Source of the DNA: Toxorhynchites rutilus septentrionalis
Taxonomy: Eukaryota; Arthropoda; Insecta; Diptera; Culicidae
Reading direction: 5' to 3'
NCBI RefSeq assembly: GCF_029784135.1
Contig: NC_073745.1
Span: forward strand, 45,801,521-45,865,520
Length of the DNA stretch: 64,000 nt
Every line of letters starts with the position of its first letter. Position 1 is the stretch's first letter. Positions 11,131 to 23,073 of this stretch are shown here, piece by piece. Below the pieces are notes generated by a model. It searched no databases, had not been told where the DNA came from, and saw only the letters and a list, made by a program, of their open reading frames with translations. A program made the position numbers and the translations under genes.

Positions 11131-14100
11131 GCTACACGGCCAAATTGCTATGGACGGAAGATTATTATTTTCGATTAGTGGTATCAGTAGCCTGTACGCT
11201 GGAAAATGACTTGGTGGTTGTTCCTTTTTTTTTTTTTGGCTCGGCAATCATAAATTGCCAGTGAGATTGGGAAAATGTATTCCTAGACATGGATAATGCC
11301 TTGAACAAAATTATATGCTTCATTTTCACGCATTCCTGGAATGATGTACATATCAATTACTTTTACTAAACGACAGTATCCGAATACAAAAATATTCGAT
11401 ACCTGTATAATTTCCGTTTCCTAGTCAATCGGCCACCAGAATAGTATTCCGAAGTGTAACTCTGGAACCGGAGATCCGCCCACCGGAATGGATCAACATA
11501 ACCCAACACACATCCCCAGAACAGGGGTGTGAGGGTTATCTCTAGGGGGAGGACGGGTTGCGGGCCGATGTACCGTTCACCACAATTTGCCAGCAAAACT
11601 TTCCCTTAAAAATTTTGTTGTCATACTGCAAGCATCCCTGTGAACTAAGGGAAGGCAATGCATCACCACTCTTCACCGAGCTTTCGTAAACAGCATCCAT
11701 GGCCCGAAGAAATGTAAAGAAATACACTCCCCACTCCCCTTTTCTCATAGAAAAGTCATCATGTGCTTTGGGAGTGTGCATGTGTCTGTGGTAGAGCCAT
11801 GGGTGGGGGTGTATTTCGGTGAATGCTAAATTTTGAACCGGACAAGAGGAAAAATATTGGTGAAGACATCGCTGATGAAGACCCCAGGGACACAAAATGC
11901 TATTATATTTCCGGCTGCCACTGTGAGAAAAATGGAATCCGCCCAGTGCCACTGTGCGATCGCGTCTCATAGCTGGGAACGGGGTCATACAAAATGGAGT
12001 GATTCCAACATGCACGGAATTCCGTAACAACCAGCAATCCATTCACTCGAGACTATCAAAGAACCAGTGCTGCTCGTGACAATTTTCTTCTCGTGAAATA
12101 CAGTTTCCCGCTTGATTGCATCTTTCACTCAGATTGAGGGCGATTCTGTGCTGGGGAAAAATACTACCCAACATCGCTCTTAATCTTTATCCGGGAGATC
12201 AAATATTTTTTTCCTCCATTTACACAGTTAATGGGTATCATTGAGTCGCAAATAGCCTTCGAAAATTACCTTTCGCCGGGCACCGCCGTTCCGAGCAGCG
12301 CAATCCAACAAACTCCCCCCGATAAGAAAGCTCATTTATCCTTCACGTGCCGCATTTGCATACCCGAGACATCCATTTCAGGATCACGCGCGTACGCAAC
12401 ACTTTCGCCGATTTTCCGAGCGAATGTACACACATATTTCTTTCTTATCGCTTGCGGATCAACTCGCCGTTTGCCGAGCGGATGAGAATTTGTTTATTAA
12501 ACAACACTTTCCACCGCACACGGCTACATTCCGCCAGCGCGACCATATTGGGAATGAGCGCAGTGAACAGGACCATAAAATTAAATTGGACGGAACGGAA
12601 AAAAAGTTTGCGAAATCTCTTTTTAATTTACTTTTATATCCTTTGCTCAAACTTTTATCCCGATGAGGTGGGGTATGTTTGTTTGTGTGTATGTGTATAA
12701 ACCGGGACGAACCGTGGTCCAGCAGTGCAATACATTCCAATTATCGGCACGATACGATCAAACTCTGTTAATCCTTTCCCTGCTCCCGGAAAGTATTACA
12801 ATCGGTTCGGACGGTGACACTCCTAATGCTCTCCACTGCTGCTAGATGATTCCATCGCCGCTGCGATAATTTCCGCCGTCGGCAGAACGGACAAAAACGC
12901 CACTCGGTGAAGACGCAAAACTCCGACAGCATCCCCGGAACTCCCCGGGCAGGATAAGTGGCGTCGTAAAATCGCTGGAAATTAATCCACTTTAATTGAA
13001 ATTTATTCAATTTCTATCTCGAGGGGATCCTCCTCCGCAGCCATTGCATTGCTGGCAGTAGCAGTAAAAAGTAATTTTATGTTCATGGACCAAAAAAAAA
13101 AGTCACTCCACGATGTACGCGGAAAATTCCACACTGCACCTTGGGTGGCCAAAACGGTTGGCGCAAGGATGGCGAGGGATAAAACAGAGTGGAGTCGATC
13201 ATGCAGAGCGAGATTGGAGCGAAAAAAATAATCCCGCACGACTGATTTTCAGCTGACTTAATACTTCTCCTTGCGCGCTGTGTGCGAAATGTTTTCGCAC
13301 AAAGTGATGATTTGAATTTCTACTCCTGCTGTCACTTTTTTTTCTGTTGCCCCCCGTTCCCGCATTTACCAAGTGATGCAATTTTCTCCAATTTATTCAC
13401 GTTCCACCGGCGGAAGCGGAGAATTCGTGGAGAAAAATGTTTGACAAAGTTTTGAGGAACCAGCGCAAGTCCTACCACACAACGCGAGATGGGAGCAAGA
13501 AAAACATTGCACAAGTCAAATGATGTTTCGATATTTATTTTGCTGAGCAGATTAAGGAAACCGACGCGGAGGTTAAGGAGGCTAGAGCAGCAGCAACCAA
13601 CCCAAGAGAAGAAAACGGAGAAAAACTATACCTTCTCTACGAGAAAAGCTTTTCTGAGACAGGTCCTACACAGCGGGTGGCGTTGGTGCAGCACCGATTG
13701 TTCGCGACTGTAGATGTGATTGAAAAGTCGGAACAGAAGTAGCAGTTTGTTTGGAAATCAGGAATAATCAAAACTGATTCAATTTGCAATTTTCGATTTG
13801 TGATTTTTCCTTTACTTCGCCAAGACGAAGAGCCTTTTTCGTTTAGTTTACCTTTTTTTTCTTCTTTTCCCAGATCAGATCGGTTTTGTTGGTTTTGTTC
13901 ACGAAACAAAAAAATGCATCGTGGATTTTGTAGCTATTAAAATTTAGTTTCGATCTGTTGACGATTCAAGGAGAAGTTTTGACTTCTGAAGACATCAACT
14001 TGTTGTTGATACAATGAGACGATTATATCGGAGCTGGTATTTGGTAGATTATATTTCAATTTTGTTTAGCAATACGATAACATAAACAGAAACTAACAGA

Positions 14101-14538
14101 AATCAAATTTAAATAATTATTATGTGGGTTTTTCTTTCCATAAAAACATTTATCAATATATGTTTTCCTTACCCCTCCTGTACTCGCGCGCAAAATCGTA
14201 ACTCGTATACTCACAGATTGTGCATGTCTCTGTAATATTGCTATTGTGTATATTTAGGCCTTATTGCTATTTATTTGAACAAAAAGATATAATTGAATGA
14301 AAAAAAGTAGAAGGGTCTGAGCCTAGCGGCACGGACGGAAGTTTGACGTAAGACTGTGAAGGTTCAGAATACTTGGTTATTTTAAATGTAATTCTGTTCA
14401 TTGTTCAGAAATCTGTTAGTTCAACCTTTTTGAAACTCTAAATAGTAGCCTTGAAAAAGAGCCGTTGTTGTACCTTCAAACGGTTTGTAACGAACAAAAC
14501 AAAGAAAGACAATAAGCTACTGGCAGGAAGTTCAACTG
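11131..14538. other. Unclassified region, richer in GC, no gene recognised
   Basis: From about 11360 to 13920 base composition is more balanced than in the surrounding repeats, and I see no internal repetition. Open frames of up to 166 codons exist on the minus strand (11542-12042) but carry no recognisable domain, and several frames overlap on both strands. It could be single-copy intergenic DNA with regulatory elements or UTR. 14100-14538 is AT-rich. Confidence 0.4.
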
Positions 14539-14540
14539 TA

Positions 14541-15929
14541 CAGTGATAGACATTCGTTCAGCCGCACTTGAAAAAAAAAACTTGAAACACTTACAAAACA
14601 ACTAGGAATGTTCTTTTTATCGGGATACTTATTTGATGTAGTGATAGTATATTTAAGTCACTTTTTTTGAAAGGACGTGCGTCACAATCACACACACACA
14701 TACACAAGGCGGCATCGGTAGATATAAACATTCAAACGTCGCTTTTTCCCGAGACATACGTTTAGCCGCAGGGCATAAAAATCGAGTTTTCGCATAATCA
14801 CCAAGCCTTTATCTGTGTTTTTTGAAAAAAATACTTGGGAATGTTCAATTTACAAGATAAATATTAGATGTGCAACGTAAGAAGTTGGTCAGATTAGTGA
14901 TTTACGTAGAATTTAAAGGAATGGCGAAATGTATTCTATTGACGGAAGAGGGGCGGAAAATAATAAAGATATTCAGTGAACAAAAGTTTTCTAATCGCTC
15001 GATCGTAACAAAAATTGGTCTATCTAAGAAAGTGGTACGGAATTTCTTTAAATAGTGCCAGAAATATGGGATATAACGACTAACGAATGGGAACGCCAAA
15101 GTTACGAAAACGGCGAAAACGTTCAATTCAGATGGTCCGGACTGTTACAGTTGCTATTGGTACAATTTAAGTCAACGGCATGTCGTGAGATCGAAGCGAA
15201 ACTTTGGGGGCGGAAGTTTGACAGTGTGGGGAGCCGTTTCCTATCACAGCAAGCTTCTCATTTGTTTCATTTTCACCCGAATGAACTCCGAAAAGTATCT
15301 TCAATTACTGGAGGACGTTTTGATTGACCATATTGAGAATAACGCTACTGGGGATGTCGTTTTTTCAGCAGGATTATGCATAGTTCCACGTTTCCAAGCA
15401 ATCGAAGGCATGGTTTGCCGAGAAGGACATTCCGCTTCTTGAATGACCTGCTGGCAGTCGATTACAATCCCATAGAGAACCTATGGAGAATCTTGGCCGA
15501 GATGGTCTATGCAAACGGATGACAATTTGACAACATTTCCAGTCTCAAGGCAGTAATTCAGAAATGTTGGGCTATAATCAATATGGCAACACTTTAAAAG
15601 CTGTCTGACTCGATGCCAAATCGAGTTTTCAAAGTGATCCAAAATGGAGGTGGACATACTAAATATTAGCTACCGATTGGACTCGAAATTTGCCGCACAA
15701 ATTTACTTTTATTGAAATTTTAGGATACGGCTAAACGAATGTCCACCCTGATTCCACATATTTGAATTACTTAGAAAACAAAAAGTGAATTTATATTTAT
15801 ACTTTATACTTTTTTTTAGAATGGATTCGATGAAAATATACTTTTATGAGCAAAACTGTACAAAGAATTGACTTATTTTAAAAAATATTGAGGAAAAATA
15901 GGGTGCGGCTAAACGAATGTCTACCACTG
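14541..15929 (+). mobile_element. Tc1-like DNA transposon, inactive, with double terminal repeats
   Basis: The terminal inverted repeats at 14541-14567 and 15903-15929 share a 27-bp motif with two or three mismatches; the left one begins CAGTGATAGACATTCGTTC. The element is flanked by TA dinucleotides at 14539-14540 and 15930-15931, the usual target duplication. A second, inner pair of the same motif lies at about 14754-14771 and 15729-15748, giving an IR/DR arrangement. The length of 1389 bp fits an autonomous Tc1-like element, but its transposase is broken. Confidence 0.9.
14870..15660 (+). pseudogene. Tc1-like transposase pseudogene
   Basis: The N-terminal helix-turn-helix region is open at 14870-15055 (EEGRKIIKIFSEQKFSNRSI, then a VVRNF block). 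After frameshifts the catalytic core reads FGGGSLTVWGAVSYHSK and MNSEKYLQLLEDVL (about 15200-15330). Further shifts lead to NPIENLWRILAEMV (about 15465-15510) and NRVFKVIQNGGGHTKY near 15615-15665. These match the DDE core and the NPIENLW block of Tc1 transposases, which cut and paste the element at TA sites. At least three frame disruptions inactivate it. It lies wholly between the TIRs at 14541 and 15929. Confidence 0.85.
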
Positions 15930-15931
15930 TA

Positions 15932-16649
15932 TAACTGAGAATTATTAATGAATATCAGTGGGGCACATAACTGGGTGGAATGGTAGATGACGTATATGTG
16001 AATCGGTAAACAAAAAAAAACAAAAAAAAAGGAAACGAAAAAACAGGTTGAAAATATTCACGATTTCTGGATATTTTGAGGTAAAATACACATGAAATCA
16101 TGAAGTTGTTTCATGTTTAATGGATAGCTATGATATTGTGATTTCTTTCCATTTCTTTTCTATTGTCGGGAGCAGTAGATTTTTCGGTGAAATAATGTTC
16201 GATTGCAGACTATCACAATCAAGTCGAATTGGTTATACTGTTCAATCTATCTAGGAATTTAGTCATTGAGAATTATGAATATGAGTCATGAAGAAATTTA
16301 TTATTTAATTTCGTTTCATTTTTGTGATGCGATGTAATGCCGATCTCAATAAGTCTTCGCATGATAAACGCAGCCTCCTCCTAATTAATGAACGATCACT
16401 GTATGGGTGACACTTTCCTCGTTGCTTTGCTGAAATCTTGCATGAAGTTTCAGTGATGCATGAAATCTTGCATCTGATTACTTTAACATCTTGCTAATTT
16501 GTTAGATAGAACGAGTTATTGCACGCAATTTTGTACAACATTCATGGGAACGAAGTTGGAAGAAAGAATGCGTAATACATGATTTACCTTCGCATCCACT
16601 CGCAAAACATGTGTCCTTCATTTGTTGAATTACTCACTTGTTTTATTAT
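15932..16649. other. AT-rich sequence, nothing recognised
   Basis: No ORF of note, repeat pair or RNA was recognised between the Tc1-like element and the LINE target-site duplication. Confidence 0.4.
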
Positions 16650-16662
16650 TTCCACTGTTGAT

Positions 16663-18211
16663 TTTTTTTTTTTTTTTTATTAAATCGTTTATTTTTACAG
16701 GCTCAGTTACATAAGTTTAAAGGAGCCAAACTCCTATTTGTATAGTTACAAGTATATATAAACATTTTTTATTAATTCTAATGTTAATGAAGTAGAGAAC
16801 CGATTACTCGCGGCTTGCTCGAGTTTAGAAGGGTGACATTTTGTTTCAGGAAAAGGATGGGATATAAGGATATGTTGACAATGTTCACACTCACATTCGC
16901 ACTCACATTCATCATACTCAATTCTTAAGCCTATCTTATATCTAACATGTATTTACATTTCACCTTATTCTATTGTTAGTAAGAAGGGATTTGATTTCTC
17001 GCGAAGGGAAAGGAAAAGGAGAATATAAGGATATAAGGACAATCACACACGAAGATTGATAGCTTTTAGGAAGACATATATTTGGGACATGTAATCAAGG
17101 TCTAAACCAGCTAACACATCTCTCACCGGCACATTGGGCTGCCTTCCTCTAGCCCAAGAGAGTTTTCTAAATTCGATCTGGCAACAAGATACTCCTCGCA
17201 CGACCAAACAACGTGTTCGATGTCGTGGTAACCTTGGCCACAAGCACAGATATTGCCATCGGCAAGATTAAAACGAAAGAGTAGCGCGTCTAACGAACAG
17301 TGATTGGACATGAGTCGAGAGAAGGTGCGAATAAAGTCCCGACTTAAGTCCAGACTTTTGAACCATGGTTTGAGGCTAACCTTAGGGATAATCGAGTGAA
17401 ACCACCGGCCCAATTCATCTTCGTTCCATTTACGTTGCCAGTTAGCGATGGTATTTTTACGGACTAAAGAATAAAATTCATTGAAAGCGATTTGACGCTG
17501 ATAAATATCGCCTTCAATTGCACCTACCTTTGCCAATGAGTCAGCCCTCTCGTTACCCGGAATTGAGCAATGTGAAGGGACCCAGACAAAGGTAATGACA
17601 TAACAGCGTCTGGATAAAGCACTCAAAATTTCTCGTATTCTCTCAAGGAAGTACGGCGAGTGCTTTTCCGGCCTCACTGAACGGATAGCTTCGACAGAGC
17701 TAAGACTATCCGTTACAATGTAATAGTGTTCAACAGGTCGTGAGGCGACGCTGTCCAGCGCCCAATGTATTGCTGCCAATTCAGCAATATACACAGAGCA
17801 AGGATTCTGAAGACTGTGGGAGGTGCTAAAAATTTCGTTGAACACTCCAAATCCTGTGGACTCATTCATAGAGGAACCATCAGTAAAGTACATATTATCA
17901 CAATTGACACGCCCATACTTTGCATTGAAGATCGTAGGAATGATCCCCGATCGATGATAATCTGGAATTCCATGGATTTTCTCCTTCATGAACAGATCAA
18001 AATGTACAGAGGAATTGATGTAGTCAGGAAAACAAACACGGTTGGGAGTATACGAAGAAGGATCAACATGCATGGAGATGAATTCATGATATGAGCTCAT
18101 GAATCCTGAATGAAAATTTAGCTCGATAAGCTGCTCAAAATTTCCGATCACCAATGGGTTCATAACCTTACACCGGATGAGGAACCGAAGAGATAATAAA
18201 TTGAAGCGATC
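16663..18211 (-). mobile_element. 5'-truncated non-LTR retrotransposon (RNase H-bearing LINE), copy 1
   Basis: Both ends are defined by the 13-bp direct repeats TTCCACTGTTGAT at 16650-16662 and 18212-18224. The 3' end, at the low coordinate, carries poly(A), seen as a T run at 16663-16679. Upstream of it on the minus strand is a tail hairpin GGCTC..GAGCC followed by TGTAAAAATAAAC. The remaining 1.55 kb encodes only the RNase H domain and the C-terminal Cys-rich part of ORF2. An RNase H domain points to the I/R1/LOA assemblage rather than Jockey. A 3' UTR-only relative is at 55144-55415. Confidence 0.9.
17043..18211 (-). pseudogene. LINE ORF2 C-terminal remnant: RNase H plus Cys-rich domain, one frameshift
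   Basis: The minus-strand frame is open from the truncation point at about 18211 down to 17123. The RNase H motifs occur in order: FTDGSSMNESTGFG (Asp), AELAAIHWALD (Glu), IVTDSLSSVEA (Asp) and VPSHCSIPGNERADSLAK (Asp). A C-terminal CACGQGYHDIEHVVWSC knuckle follows. The domain would degrade RNA in the RNA:DNA hybrid during target-primed reverse transcription. Near 17140 the frame is lost; the expected tail (PNVPVRDVLAGLDLDYM) continues in another frame to 17043. No Met is needed at the start because the 5' part is missing. The copy at 60086-61531 has the same architecture with an intact tail. Confidence 0.85.
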
Positions 18212-18224
18212 TTCCACTGTTGAT

Positions 18225-18584
18225 GTCTCAGGCGAAAAAAAATCTGGGTAAATTTGCCGTCTAACGGTATATATTATAACATATACCGTAAGAACGATTC
18301 TGCGTAATATTCATTTGAAAACTCTTAATAATCGTTACATTTTTCGTAGAGTGACCCCCCTATATAGAAATCAAAGACGTAGTCCTACGTCAAAATCTTA
18401 GAAAACATTTTTGCAAAAAAATCAGCATTAGTAATCATTTAATTTAACCACCTCATTGATTCTCGGTCTGTCCGACCGTTCGTGTGAGTGTAGGAAGGTT
18501 AAGGATATCGATCTTCAAATGTGATTGTTCTTACATCCTAATCCCCTTCTGTCGCGGCCAGCAAAGAAACACAACTTTCTAGTT
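18225..18584. other. Short unclassified stretch with a palindromic repeat-end motif
   Basis: GACGTAGTCCTACGTC lies at 18376-18391, preceded by CCCCCCTATATAGAAAT. The same arrangement of flank and palindrome occurs near 33240-33267, so it probably marks the end of a repeat. Confidence 0.4.
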
Positions 18585-18595
18585 TTTTTAAACAC

Positions 18596-18601
18596 TTTAT
18601 T
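18596..18601 (-). promoter_or_regulatory. Polyadenylation signal AATAAA (minus strand)
   Basis: It lies 55 bp downstream of the TAG of the putative small spliced gene, at a plausible distance for its 3' end. Confidence 0.4.
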
Positions 18602-18655
18602 CACAAGCCAAAAGCAAATACTTGACTAAAAAAACACTTCACACACTATCCGCTT

Positions 18656-18812
18656 CGCAGCCTTGAACCTGGATATGCGCCTGGAAAACAAAGAGCAATG
18701 AGTCTAGTTATTAAACATAAATACATTGTCACTTACCTTTTTCACATGGAACCACACTATTTGTATCCCACACTAGCAGTTCACAAAACACAAACAACCA
18801 GGGGTTAGACAT
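18656..18812 (-). CDS. Possible small spliced gene encoding about 37 residues
   Basis: On the minus strand an ATG at 18810-18812 opens a frame of 25 codons that meets a consensus donor (GTAAGT, intron from 18736). The intron is 56 bp, a normal short insect size, and ends with a pyrimidine-rich tract and CAG at 18681. Joining 18737 to 18680 keeps the frame open for 11 more residues to a TAG at 18656-18658. An AATAAA signal follows at 18601-18596, and a TATATA box-like motif lies near 19000, about 190 bp upstream. The peptide (starting MSNPWLFVFCELL) has a hydrophobic beginning and matches nothing I know. Upstream ATGs exist, so this frame may not be the one used; the locus could be a non-coding RNA or a transposon fragment. 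Confidence 0.35.
18681..18736 (-). other. Predicted 56-bp intron
   Basis: Minus-strand donor GTAAGTGACA, a possible branch region around TAATAAC, then CTCTTTGTTTTCCAG as acceptor. Donor, length and polypyrimidine tract all fit fly and mosquito minimal introns. Confidence 0.55.
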
Positions 18813-19254
18813 CAATTGAATATAGGCTACCCAAAATCAAAATCAATATGGCGTCATTTGTTTATCAACATATCATTTACGAGGATTGAAATCGAAAAAT
18901 GCGCTGCTTTATTCTAACTGCATGAGCGATTTTCATATTTCGGTTTCACATGGAGGTGTTCACATTTAACATGGAGTTTAAAGTTAGCCACTATTCGACT
19001 ATATAATCGGACCGAGTTGTAAACAACAGTAATTGATTGAACCAAAATGTCAGTAAACCGCAGCAATATTGGGTACACTGGCAATATGAGGGATTTGACG
19101 TTTTAGTCGTACCCCTGCAAACAACAGCATGACAAAACAACGTATAAACAATCACAACACAGAAACAATACCAAGCGAATTGTCAAAGGACAGGAACGCA
19201 TGGAAACGGATCCGCTATTCAAATGACTATGGGATCGATCGTTTAAAAGGAGCA

Positions 19255-19700
19255 TGAAATGTTAAGAACAGGTTTAGAGGCGAATGAACTGCAAAGTCTC
19301 TCAAAAACAAAAAAATTAATAAGAACAGTGTTCAGACGCAATAAAACCTTCGATCAGTATAGATCATCATCTTATCTATATTCGATCTCATCACTCTCTA
19401 CATCATCATCGGGTAGCCAGTCTACTCTCATCTCTACTACTCTTGGAAACTCTGCTTAGATACCTCTCTGGGCGGAGACACCTTCTTTCGTGCTTCGCGA
19501 GCTATCGGTTCCCTTCTTACTAATATTAGAATAAGTTAAATTTTAAATACATAATAAATATAGGACTTGTTTTATGAAATGAGTGTGATGAGTGTAAGTG
19601 TGAGTGCAAACATTGTTACAATTTCCTTACATTCCATTCTTTTCCTGAGGAAAATATGTCACCCTCCTAAACTAGAGCCCCGAGATACCCAGATCATAAA
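19255..19700 (+). mobile_element. LINE-like 3' tail fragments
   Basis: GAGGCGAATGAACTGCAAAG near 19275 recurs in reverse complement near 31045-31075. The part at about 19545-19690 (a GTGTGATGAGTGTAAGTG-like run, then TTCCTTACATTCC, CCTGAGGAAAATATGTCACC) resembles the 3' UTR of the LINE at 16663-18211. No coding part remains. Confidence 0.45.
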
Positions 19701-21257
19701 AAGTGGTAAGTATTTTTTACTACTGCGCAATTTTGAATACTAAAAACTGATACAATGAACAACAGTTCTTTTTTTGTAATAAAGGTATTTAACAAATCTA
19801 GATTTTAATTTCTAGGTTCATATTAATTCAAATTATATATATCTCTGAGATATCTCTGATCTGCAAACCTCAAATATCGAAATCCTCTATTAGGTGGCCA
19901 TTGATTATAATGGTAAAACTTACTTCCAAAGTGAGATTTCCTAGAAGTAGATAAAATTTTCTGGATTAGACACAAAAATGTTCTTTTTTGTCGATACTGC
20001 TGTAGACAAAATTATTTGTATAAAGCAATTTCACATAGAATTGATCGAGAAGTGTGCTCAGACCATTCAATTTTTTCATCTTATATTTTTCATTATAATA
20101 TGACAAACTTCATTAGTCGATACATTTTTTTATGATTTCCCATCCAAAATTAATGAACATTTATTCTTATGCCGTAACTATAATCTAACTATCACATTTT
20201 TTTAAACATATATTTTTATTATTATTTAATTTACAAAAATAGTGACTTTATTTCATATATCGAGAAATGATGCCATATCAGCTGGATGGAGATGCAATTT
20301 TTTATTTCAAAATTTTAAACGAATTTTACGATAATAGCCTCTCAAAATTGTTGTTTTCTGATAAAGAATTCATTACCTAAAGAGACAAACAATTGTCTAC
20401 TCATGATGAAATAATTAATCGAACTTGATACAAAAAAGGAACAGCTGTGAGAATGGTAAACAATTCAAAAACTCATTACAACAGTGATAGTGCGACTATC
20501 ACATATGAAAAGCCATCGATAGAAATGAAACATTTTTCCTCCAAATGATTGTAATTTGTGTGAAACAAAAATAATTATGTTTTACGTTGCAAAAATTTTG
20601 ACAATCGAGTCTTACTTTTCCGTTTCTTTAGAATTTGTTTAATATCGTTATCATATTTTGACAACAACTATTTTTGATTTAAATAATTTCGAACTTTCCC
20701 TTTTCCTTCCAAACGTGCTGTTTGACAAATGGTAATCAAATGAAACACTTTTCGAATTCAACTGAATTGAAGGAATCTGAGCGAAGCATGTGTCAATCCA
20801 ATTCAATGCTTTGTAGTGAATTACGTTCTTCGTTGCAAGTAATTGCAATGAATAATTCGGAATAGCATGTCATTTTGGCAAATGCATAATTAACTTGATT
20901 GTTTCTGTCAACCAAATTGAGGCTCCCTAGGCACTCTGCAACTGGTTCTCTGACATCCAACTCCTATCTTTTTTACTTTTGCTGCAATATCATTTTCAAC
21001 AATTCCCGGTGAGCTTTCAACAAAAATCTTCAAACATCACTCCACTTACTCCACTGTTCTTACAATAGCCAATTAACCTTCATCTTCACATTGAAATTCT
21101 ACATTCTTTCTTACAATAAGTCGTATTCGAAAAATATAAAAAAAACTGTAAATAATTGGGTTTTAAATTCTTTATAATTGTATCATACATATTCGAGTCG
21201 AGAGCAGTTCCAAATGAAATGGTCCTAAAAATGCAGATTTTAAAAACATGTAAGGTA
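19701..21257. other. AT-rich sequence without recognised features
   Basis: About 1.5 kb with no ORF above 65 codons, no inverted repeat that I could define and no RNA-like fold. Confidence 0.4.
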
Positions 21258-21852
21258 CCGTTCTGTATCATATTTCGGACAACATCATATTTCGGAAACT
21301 TTGTTCTAATATCTTGAAATACTTAATGCACTGATGATATAACTATAAAATTAATATCACAATTGCTTCTTTAGAGTAATCTCTTGGTTTCACTATCATT
21401 TCATATTAGAACTACATTTTAATTATAACATAATCGTCAAGTATCCGTTCATCAACATTTAAATTTCTCCCGTGTTTCATCAGTTCTCATCATCGTTAAC
21501 AGTTTACTGTGATTGCTTGGTAGGTAGGTGTTTCGCAGTTGACTATAAAATATAATCAAGTGTTATTTAATTTTCGTTCAAAAAATTACAAAATAAAGTG
21601 TCCGAAATTTGAATTCAATCTGTCCGAAATTTGATCTAGTGTCCGAAGTTTAATTTTTATTCGCTTCATTTGAAAAGCATTTCATTCGATGATTTTTTTT
21701 ATGTTTTCAATCAAATAGGTATCAAAGTAGAAAGCTTAAAAGCATATTGAACTAATTTATTAAAAATATCAACCAAATAATACCTATGCATAAAGTTTAG
21801 ACCTGTTTTCTGCATCATATGCCTTAAGCGTCCGAAATATGATTCAGAACGG
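21258..21852. mobile_element. MITE 1 with TA target duplication (Tc1/mariner-like)
   Basis: The terminal inverted repeats share CCGTTCTG, one variable base, then ATCATATTTCGGAC (23 bp), at 21258-21280 and 21830-21852, flanked by TA at 21256-21257 and 21853-21854. It is 595 bp long with no coding capacity. Variants of the GTCCGAAAT sub-motif repeat inside at about 21600-21650. Confidence 0.8.
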
Positions 21853-21854
21853 TA

Positions 21855-22580
21855 AATGATTTTGGTTTGTCCAGCCGAAAATATGATCATGGTTTGTCCA
21901 CTATTTTGAATGCTCTAATTCAGCGCTCCTTTGTAAAAAATTTTTTTTCTGGATTATAACACTTACAAATATTGTAAACATCATGCTTGCACACCATTTG
22001 TATCACAATTATATAGCTAAACCATTAAATTAACGCATTTTGATGAACTCAATTCTGATCATGAGTTGTCCCATTCAATGATGTTATTTTGTCCACATGA
22101 TTTCTATGGCAACCGCTTGGCGAGCTGCAGTTTGTTTGTTTTGTTTTGTTGTTGTACGATGCAGAAATAAAGTTTGTCTGTGTTGAGTTTTTTTCACCAT
22201 TTCGAAGGTGTAGAAAAGGCAATATTCTGAAGAAAGCCTAAATTATGAATGGTACAATATGATGACAGTAAACCCAAGCAATGATAAATGCAACTTGAAA
22301 ATTCGAATGTTTTCATTCAAAAATGGTGATTTATAAAACCGGACAAACCATGATCATTTTTTGGGCAAACCATGATCATAATTCCTATTTAAGAAAAATT
22401 ATTAAAAAACATAAAAATTTGAATAATTTCAACACCTTATGGTAGTATTAGCAACTAGGGACTTGGGGCTTTTCAACAAACCCAAACTCGTATCGATTAT
22501 GTGTGATTTTCATGAAGAAAAATCGATTTGCATTTACTAGTAGCGTAAAAATACTCCAAATCGGACAAACCAAGATCATT
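21855..22580. mobile_element. MITE 2 with TA target duplication, abutting MITE 1
   Basis: The inverted termini AATGATTTTGGTTTGTCC (from 21855) and, read inward from 22580, AATGATCTTGGTTTGTCC are flanked by TA at 21853-21854 and 22581-22582. It is about 726 bp and non-coding; GGACAAACCATGATCAT-type sub-repeats occur near both ends. It shares the left TA with MITE 1. Confidence 0.75.
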
Positions 22581-23073
22581 TACCTTATTTTTGATTCAAA
22601 TGAAAGTTTATATTCCGTTTGGGTTGGGGGATTTTTTGACTCAAGTATAACTTTTGAAAAGGGCGTATCGATGTTAGTAAGAGAAATCTTTGATAATTCA
22701 TATCTCAAAACTATGACTCGTACCGAAATAGTATCTTAGTAATAGAGTATTGATGTTAAAATGGGAAAAAATATAACCTGAGAAAAAAAATTAGTTCTTT
22801 TTTTTAATTACATTTTTATTTTTTTTTTATTTTCTTCATATGAAATATAAGTCATATAGAAAAACACGGTATAACACGACAAACATATCAAGAGAGCCTA
22901 TCTATATATATATAAAAATGAATTGATGTCTGTCTGTCTTCCTGTCTTTCTGACTGTCTGATTCTTATGGACTCGGAAACTACTGAACCGATCGACATGA
23001 AAATTGATATGTAGGGGTTTTTGGGGTCGGGGAAGGTCCTTATGATAGTTCGAGACCTCTTCCCCCTCTCTAA

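Noticed and set aside
11542..12042. 166-codon minus-strand ORF
   Set aside because: No recognisable domain, competing frames on both strands and no splice or promoter context; treated as chance.
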